Positions 45,444 to 55,596 of a stretch of 64,000 nucleotides of DNA are shown here, piece by piece. The stretch comes from Chryseobacterium sp. 6424 (GTDB lineage Bacteria; Bacteroidota; Bacteroidia; Flavobacteriales; Weeksellaceae), in the NCBI RefSeq assembly GCF_003692615.1, contig NZ_CP023540.1, positions 1,116,001 through 1,180,000 on the forward strand, in the 5' to 3' direction. The position numbers and the translations under genes were made by a program. Each line of letters begins with the position of its first letter. Position 1 is the first letter of the stretch. The notes beneath the pieces were generated by a model. The model did no database searches, was not told the origin of the DNA, and saw only the letters and a list, made by a program, of their open reading frames with translations.

Positions 45444-46466
45444 ATGAAGAAAACAATATTACCGCTTTTGTTTGCAATTGTTGCGACCAGCTGTGCGACG
45501 GTGAATTACACGTATGAAGGCAAGGCTTTCCGGAAATCTGCTGAATCTATCACACAGGAAGACCTAAAGAGAAACCTCTACGTCATTGCCTCTGATGAAA
45601 TGGAAGGTCGCGAAACCGGCAGTGAAGGCCAGAAAAAGGCCGGCCGCTATATGATCGCGCAGTATCAAAAGATGGGCGTATCTTACCCGGCTCCACTTAA
45701 ATCCTTTTATCAGACGGTGCCAGCCAGTTTCATGCAGACGAAAACACGCGGTGGTAACCTGCCAGAATCCGAGAATATATTGGCCTACATCGAAGGCAGC
45801 GAAAAACCCGAAGAGCTGATTGTTATTTCTGCGCATTACGACCACGTGGGCGTACAGAACGGGCAGGTATATAACGGCGCAGATGATGATGGTAGTGGTA
45901 CAGTAGCTGTGATGGAGATCGCTGAGGCGCTTCAGAAGGCTAAGAAATCCGGACACGGGCCGAAACGTTCTGTCTTGTTCCTACATGTGACGGGCGAAGA
46001 ACACGGCTTGATAGGATCTGATTACTATGCTAAAAACCCTGTTTTCCCACTCGCAAATACAGTCGCCAACCTTAATATTGATATGATTGGCCGTTGCGAC
46101 CCCGATAATTGCGGGAAGGATTATGTGTACGTGATTGGCTCTGAGATGCTGAGCACCGACCTGAAAAAGATTAACGAAGCCGCCAACAATAAAACCGTAA
46201 AGCTGGAACTTAATTATAAATATGACGATCCTAATGATAAGATGAGGCTCTACTACCGATCAGACCATTATAACTTCGCTAAGAATAATGTTCCGGTAGC
46301 GTTTTACTTCGATGGGATTCATGCGGATTATCATAAACCTACCGATGATGCCGATAAAATTGATTATGAAGCGCTGCAAAAGCGTACACAACTGGTATTC
46401 GCTACTGCCTGGGAACTTGCCAACAGACAAGACCGCATTGTAGTTGATGGCAAAAACACCAGATAA
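45444..46466 (+). CDS. M28-family metallopeptidase lipoprotein
   Basis: A 340-residue zinc aminopeptidase-like enzyme. The signal ends in a lipobox (IVATSC, Cys near 17). The di-zinc ligands of the M28 family can be followed: ISAHYDHVG (His), NGADDDGSG (Asp), TGEEHGLIG (catalytic Glu and ligand), NIDMIG (Asp) and a late YHKPTDD (His). It probably releases N-terminal amino acids from peptides in the periplasm or at the cell surface. Monocistronic, 77 bases before kbl. Activity is expected since all ligands are present. Confidence 0.92.
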   Translation: MKKTILPLLFAIVATSCATVNYTYEGKAFRKSAESITQEDLKRNLYVIASDEMEGRETGSEGQKKAGRYMIAQYQKMGVSYPAPLKSFYQTVPASFMQTKTRGGNLPESENILAYIEGSEKPEELIVISAHYDHVGVQNGQVYNGADDDGSGTVAVMEIAEALQKAKKSGHGPKRSVLFLHVTGEEHGLIGSDYYAKNPVFPLANTVANLNIDMIGRCDPDNCGKDYVYVIGSEMLSTDLKKINEAANNKTVKLELNYKYDDPNDKMRLYYRSDHYNFAKNNVPVAFYFDGIHADYHKPTDDADKIDYEALQKRTQLVFATAWELANRQDRIVVDGKNTR

Positions 46467-46543
46467 AAATTACTAAACAAAGAATTCCGCTGAAAAAAAA
46501 TGCAGGCTTTTTTCATACATTAGCATTTCTAAAAATTACAGAT

Positions 46544-47737
46544 ATGATTTCAAATACCTTTCTGTCCACATTACAGGATGAATTACAAAACATCAAAAAC
46601 GATGGCCTTTTCAAAACCGAACGCATCATCACCTCACAACAGTCTGCCGAGATAGAGGCGAACGGCAAAAAACTCCTCAACTTCTGTGCAAATAACTATC
46701 TAGGCTTATCAAACCACCCGGAAGTCATGAAGGCCTCGCAAGAGATGATCGAGAGTCATGGTTACGGCATGTCATCCGTACGTTTTATTTGTGGTACACA
46801 GGATATTCATAAAGAACTTGAAGCCAAAATTTCGGAATTTTTAGGCATGGAAGACACCATTCTTTATGCCGCCTGTTTTGATGCGAATGGTGGGGTTTTT
46901 GAACCGCTTTTCTCGGATCAGGATGCTATTATTTCTGATGAATTGAACCATGCATCTATCATTGATGGGGTAAGATTGTGTAAAGCAGCGCGTTACCGCT
47001 ACAAAAACAACAACATGGAAGATCTGGAGGCACAGTTAAAAGCTGCTTCAGAGAAGAACCATCGTTTTAAGATCATTGTGACTGACGGTGTTTTTTCCAT
47101 GGATGGGATTGTAGCAGATTTAAAAGGGGTTTGTGACCTGGCTGAAAAATTTGATTGTCTGGTGATGGTTGACGACTCCCATGCCACTGGGTTTATTGGC
47201 AAGACCGGCCGGGGCACACACGAGGCCAGCGATGTAATGGGCAGGGTAGATATTATTACCTCCACCTTAGGAAAGGCATTGGGTGGCGCTTTAGGCGGAT
47301 TTACATCCGGAAAGAAGGAAATCATTGATATGCTGAGACAGCGCTCGCGTCCGTATCTGTTTTCAAATTCATTGGCCCCGGGTATCGTAGGCGCTGCGAT
47401 GAAGGTGCTGGATATGATTGCAGAAGATACTTCGCTACGCGATAAAGTGATGGAAAACGCTGCATATTTCAGGACGAATATGAAAGCCAAAGGTTTCGAT
47501 ATACCGGATGGTGATGCCGCGATTGTTCCCGTCATGCTGTACGATGCCCCTTTAGCCCAAAAAATGGCGGAAAAACTGATGGACCAAGGGATTTACGTCA
47601 TCGGTTTCTTTTACCCGGTTGTGCCGAAGGGTAAAGCCAGGATCCGCGTACAACTTTCAGCAGCGCACACAAAAGAGCATCTGGATAAAGCCATTGCCGC
47701 ATTCGAGAAGGTAGGGAAAGAGCTTGGCGTTATTTAA
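46544..47737 (+). CDS. kbl: Glycine C-acetyltransferase (2-amino-3-ketobutyrate CoA ligase)
   Basis: A 397-residue PLP enzyme of the alpha-oxoamine synthase family. It cleaves 2-amino-3-oxobutyrate with CoA to glycine and acetyl-CoA in threonine breakdown. The PLP lysine is in [14 protein letters not shown] (near residue 243). [22 protein letters not shown] and the start sequence fit Kbl rather than BioF or SPT. Threonine dehydrogenase is not adjacent. A DUF4268 gene begins 22 bases after the stop. Kbl is favoured by overall similarity; other oxoamine synthases are less likely. Confidence 0.92.
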   Translation: MISNTFLSTLQDELQNIKNDGLFKTERIITSQQSAEIEANGKKLLNFCANNYLGLSNHPEVMKASQEMIESHGYGMSSVRFICGTQDIHKELEAKISEFLGMEDTILYAACFDANGGVFEPLFSDQDAIISDELNHASIIDGVRLCKAARYRYKNNNMEDLEAQLKAASEKNHRFKIIVTDGVFSMDGIVADLKGVCDLAEKFDCLVMVDDSHATGFIGKTGRGTHEASDVMGRVDIITSTLGKALGGALGGFTSGKKEIIDMLRQRSRPYLFSNSLAPGIVGAAMKVLDMIAEDTSLRDKVMENAAYFRTNMKAKGFDIPDGDAAIVPVMLYDAPLAQKMAEKLMDQGIYVIGFFYPVVPKGKARIRVQLSAAHTKEHLDKAIAAFEKVGKELGVI

Positions 47738-47759
47738 AACTCAACCTTATTTGAAAGCG

Positions 47760-48188
47760 ATGTTCTCGAAACAGGAAGCCCAACAACTTAAAACCGAATT
47801 CTGGACCGCCTTTGGCAAGAGTTTTCCGAGGAAGTGGCTCTTGTATGATACGAAAATAAAGGATTTCTCCTTTAAATTTCATGCAGATAATAAAAAAGCC
47901 GAAGTCTCACTCGATATTGAAATGAAAGATGAGCTCTACCGAAACGCCTATTACGAAAAAATATGGTCGCTGGAGGATATGTTGAAGGAAGAGATCGGAG
48001 AGTTTTATAAAGATGAATTCTATACGCTGGACAACGGGAAAATCATTGCCAGAATTTGGGTAACCAAAGAAAATGTATCGGTATTCAATAAAAATACCTG
48101 GCAACAGATCTTTGAGTTTTTCATTGAAAAAATGGAGGGTTTCGAACGTTTCTATTACGATTACGAGGACTTCATCAAAGACGTATGA
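47760..48188 (+). CDS. DUF4268 domain protein
   Basis: A 142-residue protein; ATG 47760 chosen (MFSKQEAQQLKTEFWTAFGKSF). The family's typical pattern is a short helical start followed by KWLLYDTKIKDFSFKFHADNKKAEVSLDIE and a C-terminal IFEFFIEKMEGFERFYYDYEDF. DUF4268 proteins are small and soluble, and sometimes occur as C-terminal domains of nucleases. No activity is known for the stand-alone form. It follows kbl closely and is probably co-transcribed with it. Confidence 0.8.
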   Translation: MFSKQEAQQLKTEFWTAFGKSFPRKWLLYDTKIKDFSFKFHADNKKAEVSLDIEMKDELYRNAYYEKIWSLEDMLKEEIGEFYKDEFYTLDNGKIIARIWVTKENVSVFNKNTWQQIFEFFIEKMEGFERFYYDYEDFIKDV

Positions 48189-48259
48189 GCCACATGATTA
48201 CAAGCTAACCAGATGTTAGCATCAGTATCACTGCCTAATAATTACATTAAAATTAACCG

Positions 48260-48299
48260 AACTGCTTAATCGTACGAAGTGCTTCTACGTTAAGCAGTT
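48260..48299. terminator. Long imperfect inverted repeat between convergent genes
   Basis: AACTGCTTAA-t-CGTA-c-GAAG pairs with CTTC-TACG-TTAAGCAGTT (48260-48299), with two bulges. T tracts on both sides are short, so it may be a weak bidirectional terminator for the kbl-DUF4268 unit and the Crp-like gene. Confidence 0.5.
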
Positions 48300-48888
48300 T
48301 ACGGTTTCATTTCGATATTCGATGAAACCTTCGCGGATAAAGTCATTTGCAGACATTTTCGCGTGAATATCCTAGGACTTCGCTTATCTCTTTCTGCTTT
48401 ACAGCCTGTAAGCAATTCTTTTCGTCGAAGTATAAAAGGAAGTCGGCAAGCGCGCCATTAATCTTATGCTCTTTGTAGCTGGCGAGATTCTGCATTAAGG
48501 CCATTGGATTGGATGTAGCCTTATTATACACATCTACCAGAAATTTCGAATTGGTGGACACAAATTTCTTAAAAACATTTTTTTCAAACTGAATGATTTC
48601 AGAACCGGCGATCCCAAATGCTGAAAAGAAGGAAGGTTCGTGGCTGTAGAGGTACAATAGCCCGATAAAATCGCCGGCGCCTAACAGTTGAAAGAGCTTA
48701 TTGTTATGTTTCATCTTCACCACACCCTCATGAATAAAATATACCGAATTCAATAAGCTGCCGTGTTTCAGAAACATTTCTTCATGCTCGAATTTCATTA
48801 ATGATGAATTAGACGCGAGCACCGCTTTTTCACGGTCGCTTAAATTCTCGAATGTAGGATTTTCTAAATAGCTTTCGTGTAGGATCAT
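48285..48888 (-). pseudogene. Crp/Fnr-family regulator, truncated in its helix-turn-helix
   Basis: A cyclic-nucleotide-binding-like domain (about residues 1-115, LMKFEHEEMFLKHGSLLNSVYFIHEGVVKM) is followed by an HTH that begins EISEVLGYSRENVCK and then hits TGA at 48343-48345. Another frame of the next 60 bases reads DFIREGFIEYRNETVNCLT before a TAG at 48285-48287, which is what a Crp-type C-terminus should look like. An indel at about 48345 therefore seems to have removed the frame. ATG 48888 (MILHESYL) is the likely start; ATG 48906 is possible. Divergent from the Dcu transporter. Confidence 0.7.
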
Positions 48889-48944
48889 ATTTTCAAGATA
48901 GCACAAATTTAACCAAAATGAATTTTAGAAAAACATCTTGCTAC

Positions 48945-48958
48945 GTGAGATAAGTCAC
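48945..48958. promoter_or_regulatory. CRP-type dyad GTGA-N6-TCAC
   Basis: GTGA (48945-48948) and TCAC (48955-48958) separated by GATAAG form the symmetric core of the CRP consensus. It lies in the divergent gap between the Crp-like gene and the Dcu transporter. The regulator's recognition helix has SRE at the positions used by E. coli CRP to read GTGA, which makes a match plausible. Confidence 0.5.
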
Positions 48959-49079
48959 ACCACGAAATATTCACACCTGCTGGTGGTAAATAACACCTTG
49001 TGCTGCGATTTACTTCACGGGCTAAAAATTAAAATTCTCGATATGTCGTCGGACCTTTACACAAAGAAAAAACAGACAT

Positions 49080-50411
49080 ATGGACTACGCAATTTACTTA
49101 CAACTCTTAGTAGTTTTAGCCGCCATTTTTATCGGTGCAAAAGTGGGAGGAATCGGATTAGGAATTTTTGGGATGATCGGGATGGCGATACTCGTCTTCG
49201 TATTTAATCTGCCGCCCGGCGAAGCACCTATTGAAGTAATGCTGATGATTGTTGCGGTAATCACTGCGGCTTCAGCGTTGCAGGCCGCGGGCGGTCTGGA
49301 TTATTTGGTGAAGGTCGCCGAAAAGATCCTGAGGAGAAATCCGGCAGCGATTACTTTCCTGGGGCCTTTGGTGTGTTATATATTCACCTTTTTGGCTGGT
49401 ACAGGCCATATAGTCTACTCACTGTTACCAATTATATCAGAGATTGCTACAGACAGTAAGGTTCGCCCAGAGCGCCCGATGAGTATCCCAGTAATCGCCT
49501 CGCAACAGGCCATTACGGCAAGTCCTATTTCGGCCGCTACAGCCGCTTTATTAGGCACCAGCTTATTAGGAGGCCAGGGCATTGAGATGATTGATATTTT
49601 GATGGTCTGTGTACCTGCTACACTCATTGGTGTGGTGGTAGGCGCCATAGTAGTTAATTTCATTGGTGTTGATCTGGAGAAAGATCCTATCTATCTTAAA
49701 AGATTACAGGAAGGTTTGATAAAGAACAACGAGCATAAAGCGCAAGCGACTGAAAATTGCGGATCAAAACCGTTGATCGCGGTGATCCTTTTCTTGCTTG
49801 GGGTTTTCTCAGTCGTGTAATTCGGTTCTTTCGCGGAACTTCGGCCTTCATTCAATATAGACGGAGAAGTCGTGAAAATGACGATGCCGCAGATCATCCA
49901 GATATTTATGATGTCTGCCGCAGGCTTGATTTTGATATTCGCTAAAGCCGACGTAGTGAAAGCCGTAAACGGCAATATCTTCATCGCGGGTATGCAGGCC
50001 CTTATCGCCATCTTCGGGATTGCTTGGTTGGGTGATACCTTCTTTAACGGAAACCTCGCTTTCTTCAAAGATAACATCCAGAGTATTGTAACTACCTATC
50101 CTTTCTTATTCGCATTTGCCCTTTTCGTAATGTCGATCCTATTGTTCAGCCAGGCAGCGACAGTTCGTACGCTTTACCCGCTGGGATTGGCTTTGGGTAT
50201 CCCTCCATTGGCTTTGCTGGCCATGTTTCCTGCGGTTAACGGGTATTTCTTCTTACCAAACTATCCAACGGTAGTTGCCGCCATCAATTTCGACAGAACA
50301 GGTACTACCAGGATCGGCAAGTACGTCATTAATCACTCCTTCCAAATTCCAGGCATGGTTTCAACAATTGTAGCGATTGCTGTGGGATACCTCATCATCA
50401 GTTTCATGTAA
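49080..50411 (+). pseudogene. dcu: Anaerobic C4-dicarboxylate transporter (Dcu family), in-frame stop
   Basis: A 443-codon frame encoding a multi-pass transporter of the DcuA/DcuB family, which exchanges fumarate, aspartate and succinate under anaerobic conditions. The first 246 codons (MDYAIYLQLLVVLAAIFIGAK ...) end at TAA 49818-49820. The same frame resumes at FGSFAELRPSF and runs to the end without other stops. One base change (TTA Leu to TAA) explains it: ...FLLGVFSVV[L]FGSFAELRP. It lies upstream of a porin and aspA, forming an aspartate/fumarate module. Truncated or misread. Confidence 0.85.
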
Positions 50412-50430
50412 TATTAAAAAAATAAAAAGT

Positions 50431-51591
50431 ATGAAAAAGTATATCACAGCTGCTGTTGCCACGTTATTTTCTATAGGCTTCTATGCACAGGATAATCCCA
50501 CCAATACGGATTTTGAAAACAAAATCAGTTCTTTGGAAAGATATAATGACCAACTGAATATTTATTTCCACATCCAATCCAGCTTTGATGCGGTTGCCAA
50601 GGAAAATGAAGACACCGAAATGGCATTTAAGGCAAGACAGTTCCGGTTAGAGATTAAAGGAAATCTTACGGATAAGCTCTCTTACCGTTTCAGACAAAGA
50701 CTCAACAAGCCAACCAACCCACAGTCTCTGGATAATCTAGGTAAAGCGACCGATTATATGTACGTTGCTTACAAAGCAACTGATAAGATTACCTTAATCA
50801 CCGGGAAACAACGACAGGCGTGGGGTGGATTTGAGTTTGATATGAATGCCATCAATGTACACGAATATTCAGATTTCATCAACGCGATGGATAATAGTAT
50901 GATGGGCGGTACCATTATCTATACGCCCATTAAAAATCAGGAATTCCAGTTTCAGGTGACCAATAACCGAAACTCTTATTTAGAAGATATTTACGGCGAC
51001 TTATCAGAGCAGGGTATCGAGCAGTCTAACAGTCCGCTGGCCTATATCGTCAACTGGAATGGTAACTTTCTTAACAAACGTTTTCAGACACGTTGGGCAT
51101 ACGGCATCCAGACAGAAGCCAAGGACAATTACTCCACCATGCTGACCATGGGTACCAAATTTAACCTGCAACAGTTTCAGTTGACTTTAGATTATATGAA
51201 TGCCGATGAAAAGCTAGACCGGCTGGGGATCGCTACCAAAGACGGCGCCGAATGGCTGAAGCAGAACAACCAGAAGATTTTCCAGGATGTAACGTATAAC
51301 TCTGTGATTTTAAAGGCAGAATATCAACCGACACCCGAATGGAACATTTTCGCCAAAGGCATGTACGAAACCGCCTCTGTGAAAGATGTTGAGAATTACG
51401 ATGATGATTTCCGGAAAGCATACGGCTATATGGGCGGCGTGGAATTTATCCCCTTCAAGGACCAGGATTTACGGATTTTCTTAGCCTATGTAGGCAGAAA
51501 ATATGTTTATACCGAATCTGTACCCTCCCTGCAGGATTATAAGACCGATCGGGTAAGTTTGGGCGTCATGTACAGAATCAGGGCCTTCTAA
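50431..51591 (+). CDS. Outer-membrane porin (phosphate-selective porin O/P-like)
   Basis: A 386-residue protein with a signal peptide (MKKYITAAVATLFSIGFYAQ) and a beta-barrel-like sequence of alternating hydrophobic residues with aromatic girdles. It ends in the typical C-terminal Phe (YRIRAF). The start ATG 50431 was set by the signal peptide. Features such as LSYRFRQRLNKP and ITLITGKQRQAWGG are shared with the OprO/OprP-type family in Bacteroidetes. It is 19 bases downstream of the Dcu gene and 99 bases before aspA, suggesting uptake of aspartate or C4-dicarboxylates across the outer membrane. Confidence 0.8.
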   Translation: MKKYITAAVATLFSIGFYAQDNPTNTDFENKISSLERYNDQLNIYFHIQSSFDAVAKENEDTEMAFKARQFRLEIKGNLTDKLSYRFRQRLNKPTNPQSLDNLGKATDYMYVAYKATDKITLITGKQRQAWGGFEFDMNAINVHEYSDFINAMDNSMMGGTIIYTPIKNQEFQFQVTNNRNSYLEDIYGDLSEQGIEQSNSPLAYIVNWNGNFLNKRFQTRWAYGIQTEAKDNYSTMLTMGTKFNLQQFQLTLDYMNADEKLDRLGIATKDGAEWLKQNNQKIFQDVTYNSVILKAEYQPTPEWNIFAKGMYETASVKDVENYDDDFRKAYGYMGGVEFIPFKDQDLRIFLAYVGRKYVYTESVPSLQDYKTDRVSLGVMYRIRAF

Positions 51592-51690
51592 AAATAACCC
51601 AAGATAACAAACCATCTGATGTCTAAAAACTCTTTCAAAAACATCTCCTTTAAATTTAAAATAGAATATTAACAATTCAATATCAACATC

Positions 51691-53103
51691 ATGAAAAATT
51701 ATAGAATCGAATCTGATTTATTAGGTGAATTACAAGTACCAAAAGAAGCCTATTACGGGGTACAGACGCAACGCGCAATCGATAATTTCTATATTACCGG
51801 CAGAAAAATGGGTGAGTACCCAGAATTTGTAAAAGCCATCGGTTACGTTAAGTTAGCCGCCGCACAAACAAACCATGCCTTGGGTTTAATAGACGACAAA
51901 ATGCTGGAGGTTATTTCTGAAGCTTGCCAGGATGTGATCGACGGTAAATTCCACGACCAATTCCCTGTGGATATGATTCAGGGTGGCGCCGGAACCTCTG
52001 TGAATATGAACGCTAACGAGGTCTTAGCCAACCGCGCTTTAGAAATCATGGGTTACGAGAAAGGCGATTACCAACATTGCTACCCAAACGACCACCTGAA
52101 CCTTTCGCAATCAACCAACGATGTCTATCCTACCACGGTTAAGCTTGCGATCATTATGATGAACCATAATTTGGTTGAGCATCTGCAAAAGCTCAATCAT
52201 TCCTTCCGCGAGAAAGGAAAAGAGTTCCATGATGTGATTAAAATGGGCAGAACACAGCTTCAGGACGCCGTACCGATGACTTTAGGGCAAGAGTTTGAAG
52301 CGTATGCTGCCAATCTTGATGAGGAAGTTATACTGCTCAATAACATTTCAAACCTGTTTCTGGAGATCAATATGGGCGGAACCGCTATTGGTACAGGTCT
52401 TAACGCGCCGGAAGGCTACCCGAAACTTTGCGCCGAAAAACTGGCCGAATTAACAGGCGAGGACTTTGTATCTGCCGCCAACCTGGTTGAAGCGACACCT
52501 GATACCGGTTCCTTCCTTATTTACTCATCCGTGCTTAAACGTACCGCTGTTAAACTTTCCAAGATCTGTAACGATCTCCGGTTGCTATCTTCAGGTCCGC
52601 GCGCAGGTCTTAATGAAATCAACTTACCACCGCTACAGCCCGGTTCTTCCATCATGCCAGGAAAAGTGAATCCTGTAATTCCGGAAGTGGTGAATCAGGT
52701 TTGTTTTAAAGTGATGGGGAATGATTTAACAGTAACATTAGCCGCCCAGGCCGGGCAATTACAACTGAATGTGATGGAGCCTGTGCTTTGCGAATGCATC
52801 ATCGAGTCAATTATTTTCTTAGAAAGAGCCATGGATACGCTTCGCACAAAATGTGTTGACGGCATTACCGCGAACCGCGAAGTTTGTAAAAATATGGTGA
52901 AAAACAGCATCGGCATCGTTACTGCACTCAATCCGTATATCGGTTATAAAACCAGCACTAAAATCGCGCAGGAAGCCTTGGAAACTGGTAAATCCGTGTA
53001 CGATTTGGTTTTGGAACACAAAATCCTGTCACAGCAAAAATTGGATGAGATCCTCGATCCGAAAAACATGCTAAGCCCGCATGCATTCGTAACCTTAGTT
53101 TAA
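51691..53103 (+). CDS. aspA: Aspartate ammonia-lyase
   Basis: A 470-residue enzyme of the fumarase/aspartase superfamily that converts aspartate to fumarate and ammonia. The signature GSSIMPGKVNPV is at about residue 320, with TSVNMNANEV near 108 and SQSTNDVYPT near 140. It feeds fumarate as electron acceptor when oxygen is limiting, which fits the neighbouring Dcu transporter and porin. The aspartase assignment rather than fumarase rests on context and overall similarity. Intact frame. Confidence 0.93.
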   Translation: MKNYRIESDLLGELQVPKEAYYGVQTQRAIDNFYITGRKMGEYPEFVKAIGYVKLAAAQTNHALGLIDDKMLEVISEACQDVIDGKFHDQFPVDMIQGGAGTSVNMNANEVLANRALEIMGYEKGDYQHCYPNDHLNLSQSTNDVYPTTVKLAIIMMNHNLVEHLQKLNHSFREKGKEFHDVIKMGRTQLQDAVPMTLGQEFEAYAANLDEEVILLNNISNLFLEINMGGTAIGTGLNAPEGYPKLCAEKLAELTGEDFVSAANLVEATPDTGSFLIYSSVLKRTAVKLSKICNDLRLLSSGPRAGLNEINLPPLQPGSSIMPGKVNPVIPEVVNQVCFKVMGNDLTVTLAAQAGQLQLNVMEPVLCECIIESIIFLERAMDTLRTKCVDGITANREVCKNMVKNSIGIVTALNPYIGYKTSTKIAQEALETGKSVYDLVLEHKILSQQKLDEILDPKNMLSPHAFVTLV

Positions 53104-53170
53104 TAATGTAGGTTAGTTTGATTTAAGTAGAAAATCTTTTTAAAGTTTTCATATTAATTGTTCTTGAAGA

Positions 53171-53204
53171 TTCCGGTAATTGAGGTTACCGGAATTTTCT
53201 TTTC
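53171..53204. terminator. Bidirectional terminator between aspA and gldG
   Basis: TTCCGGTAA (53171-53179) pairs with TTACCGGAA (53186-53194), followed by TTTTCTTTT. The stop codon of gldG (minus strand) lies in the right arm. Confidence 0.82.
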
Positions 53205-54841
53205 CTGAGCCAGAAGAACAGTCCGCCAAGCAATCCGATCACCACCAGCGGCAATAGCAGATTAATCCATTGCCATTTCGATCTTTCTTCATCAATCCGT
53301 TGCCTGTCTAGCAGGCGCGCTTCGATATTTCTGTTCCTCAATTCCATGATATTAGAGTCATCCAGCAAAAAATCGAGTGCATTCCGCAGGAACTGTTCAT
53401 TACCATAGGTTTGTTTGGTTAATAAATCTTCGCCTAAGGGCAAGGCGTTCCCTTTAAATATCTGATTGCGGCCCACGTCACCGTCTGCAATAACGATCAT
53501 TCTATTTTGCGGACTTTGCGCCTTGAAACCTGGGTAATGATTTTTTTCGCTGCGCGTACGGTAAGCGGATGTAAAAGTGCCTTCAAGCGAAACCGCGAAT
53601 ATTTTGGGCGTTGTCGGCCGGTCAAATTCGCTCAGCGAGTCTGTCCTTACAATTTCTGCCAGCGCGACATAATTGGGAACCTGCTTGATGTTGGTTCTTT
53701 CGCTTGATTTAAATAAAACTTCTGTCTTTATGTTTTTTCTTCCTAAAGTGTCTATGGAAGTCGGAAATTCAAACTTTACAGGATTGATGTTTTTGGTAAT
53801 CGGATTAGGTTTTTCTGCAATCCCAAGCGGAAAATACGGCCATAGGAAACTGCTGAACTGTGGGTTACCCGCCACCTCACCGGATACGATCCTGATAAGC
53901 GCAGATTTCTTCATATCCTTCACCAAACCGGCATTCAAACGGAGGCCGTAACTGAAGAAAAGGTCACCCAGGTTGGTATCCATTGGGTAAGCCATGATTT
54001 TTTTTGACTGAAAAAGCGTATCCATCTCCGCGTTTACCGCGTCAATCATCCAAAGTGTTTTGCCCCCATTCATGATGTATTGGTCTAAAATCACTTTTTC
54101 GTTATCGGTAAAGGCTTTGCGAGGTTTTGCGATGACCAGCGCGTGCATTTGTTTCAGTTTTGGTACGTCGGCGAGCGATAGTTCGGTTTGGTTTTCGGGG
54201 ATGATGGGACCGGCATTGTAGTTTTCGAGCGCCATTTCCATAAACCCCTGAAAGTGTGTAGGCCCAAGTTCGTCGTGATTAATCAGGATTCCGATGTTTT
54301 TCTTTTGATCTTCAGTAATCGCCTTGATGTTCGAGGCAAAGTTATATTCCAGGTTTTCGATGGATTTACTCAGTTGTTCAGATGCATCGATGCCACTTTG
54401 GTGGATGATTAATGGCACGGAGGTCCCAAAATTATTGTACTGAAGCGTCGCGTAAGGAAACATCACGATCTCTGAGATGCGCCCATCTTTCATATCCGGC
54501 AAGATGGATGGTTGCATGCCCATGGCCGCCAGTGTATCTTGGGAGATTTTCGTTTTGATGGGATCGATGAAACGGTAGTCGATTTTCGGGTTGATTTTCC
54601 TGAACTGTTCGAGCATGAAGCGTGTTTCATTCTGAAGCTGACGGAAGCTTGCCGGGAATTCGCCTTCCAAATAAACATCTACAGTGAGGGGTGTATCTAC
54701 GGATTCCAGTATTTTAACAGTAGATTCAGATAAGGTATAACGCTTTTCTTCCGTAAGGTCAAAACGATGCCCAAAAATACCTATTGCTCCCGCTAATAAC
54801 AGAACAAACGTTACAAGATAGATGATATTTCTTTTATTCAT
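53186..54841 (-). CDS. gldG: Gliding-motility ABC transporter auxiliary protein GldG
   Basis: A 551-residue membrane protein of the GldAFG transporter implicated in flavobacterial gliding. The start ATG 54841 (MNKRNIIYLVTFVLLLAGAIGIFGHRFDLTEEKRYTLS) puts a membrane helix at the N-terminus; a longer extension is less likely. A large extracytoplasmic domain follows (DVYLEGEFPASFRQLQNETR, YRFIDPIKTK), with a final membrane helix at the C-terminus (WINLLLPLVVIGLLGGLFFW). It is downstream of gldF with a 22-base gap. GldA is not adjacent here. Confidence 0.92.
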   Translation of the reverse strand: MNKRNIIYLVTFVLLLAGAIGIFGHRFDLTEEKRYTLSESTVKILESVDTPLTVDVYLEGEFPASFRQLQNETRFMLEQFRKINPKIDYRFIDPIKTKISQDTLAAMGMQPSILPDMKDGRISEIVMFPYATLQYNNFGTSVPLIIHQSGIDASEQLSKSIENLEYNFASNIKAITEDQKKNIGILINHDELGPTHFQGFMEMALENYNAGPIIPENQTELSLADVPKLKQMHALVIAKPRKAFTDNEKVILDQYIMNGGKTLWMIDAVNAEMDTLFQSKKIMAYPMDTNLGDLFFSYGLRLNAGLVKDMKKSALIRIVSGEVAGNPQFSSFLWPYFPLGIAEKPNPITKNINPVKFEFPTSIDTLGRKNIKTEVLFKSSERTNIKQVPNYVALAEIVRTDSLSEFDRPTTPKIFAVSLEGTFTSAYRTRSEKNHYPGFKAQSPQNRMIVIADGDVGRNQIFKGNALPLGEDLLTKQTYGNEQFLRNALDFLLDDSNIMELRNRNIEARLLDRQRIDEERSKWQWINLLLPLVVIGLLGGLFFWLRKRKFR

Positions 54842-54863
54842 GTTAAAATATAAAAGCTTGCCT

Positions 54864-55592
54864 TTATTTTTTCTTTTGTACAAAAACCTTCGCAAGGGAT
54901 AGGCTTAGAATGATGACAAGGATAAAGTAAAATAGATCACGCGTATCGATAAGTCCGCGTGTAAACGCCATGAAATGCTGGTAAAACCCAAGATTTGAAA
55001 GTAAATAATCCGCACCACCCAACAGTTTATAACTTGCCAGCTGACTAAAACCAAAATACAGGATGAACGATATAAATACGCCAAGCAGATACGCCATGAT
55101 TTGGTTTGATGATAGGGCTGATGCCAGTACACCTACCGCGGAAAACGCGCCCGTCACAATCACGAGCCCGAAATAACTGCCGAAAGTAGCCCCCAGATCA
55201 ATGTTCCCCTGTGGAACGCCTAGTACATATACCGTGTAAAGATATAGTAAAGAAGGCAACAGGCACAGGATGGCCACCAGCCATACCGCCAGAAATTTAC
55301 CAGCAATCACCTCTGAAATGCGTATCGGTTGAGAAAAAAGCCAGTGCAGCGTGCCGGCTTGCTGTTCCTCTGCCAGTGTTTTCATGGCGAGTGCGGGGAT
55401 GACAAACATCATTAACCACGGCACGAGCATAAAATAGCTTTGTAAAGAAGCCGTACCGATGTCGAAAATATTCGAATCATTCTCGAAGAAAAACAGAAAA
55501 AGTGTCCCGATCAGGCTGAATGCCGCGATGATTAACCAGGCACTCCAGTTCCCGAAGTAGCTCCAAAGTTCTTTTCTAAATATGGCGACCAT
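54864..55592 (-). CDS. gldF: Gliding-motility ABC transporter permease GldF
   Basis: A 242-residue ABC-2 type permease with six membrane segments. It has the ABC-2 pattern EEQQAGTLHWLFSQPIRISEVIAGKFLA (about residues 74-101) and starts MVAIFRKELWSYFGNW. With GldA and GldG it forms an exporter needed for gliding in Flavobacterium johnsoniae. The gene precedes gldG and lies 4 bases downstream of a HemJ/CopD-like gene, so these three appear co-transcribed. Confidence 0.93.
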   Translation of the reverse strand: MVAIFRKELWSYFGNWSAWLIIAAFSLIGTLFLFFFENDSNIFDIGTASLQSYFMLVPWLMMFVIPALAMKTLAEEQQAGTLHWLFSQPIRISEVIAGKFLAVWLVAILCLLPSLLYLYTVYVLGVPQGNIDLGATFGSYFGLVIVTGAFSAVGVLASALSSNQIMAYLLGVFISFILYFGFSQLASYKLLGGADYLLSNLGFYQHFMAFTRGLIDTRDLFYFILVIILSLSLAKVFVQKKK

Positions 55593-55596
55593 AGTT

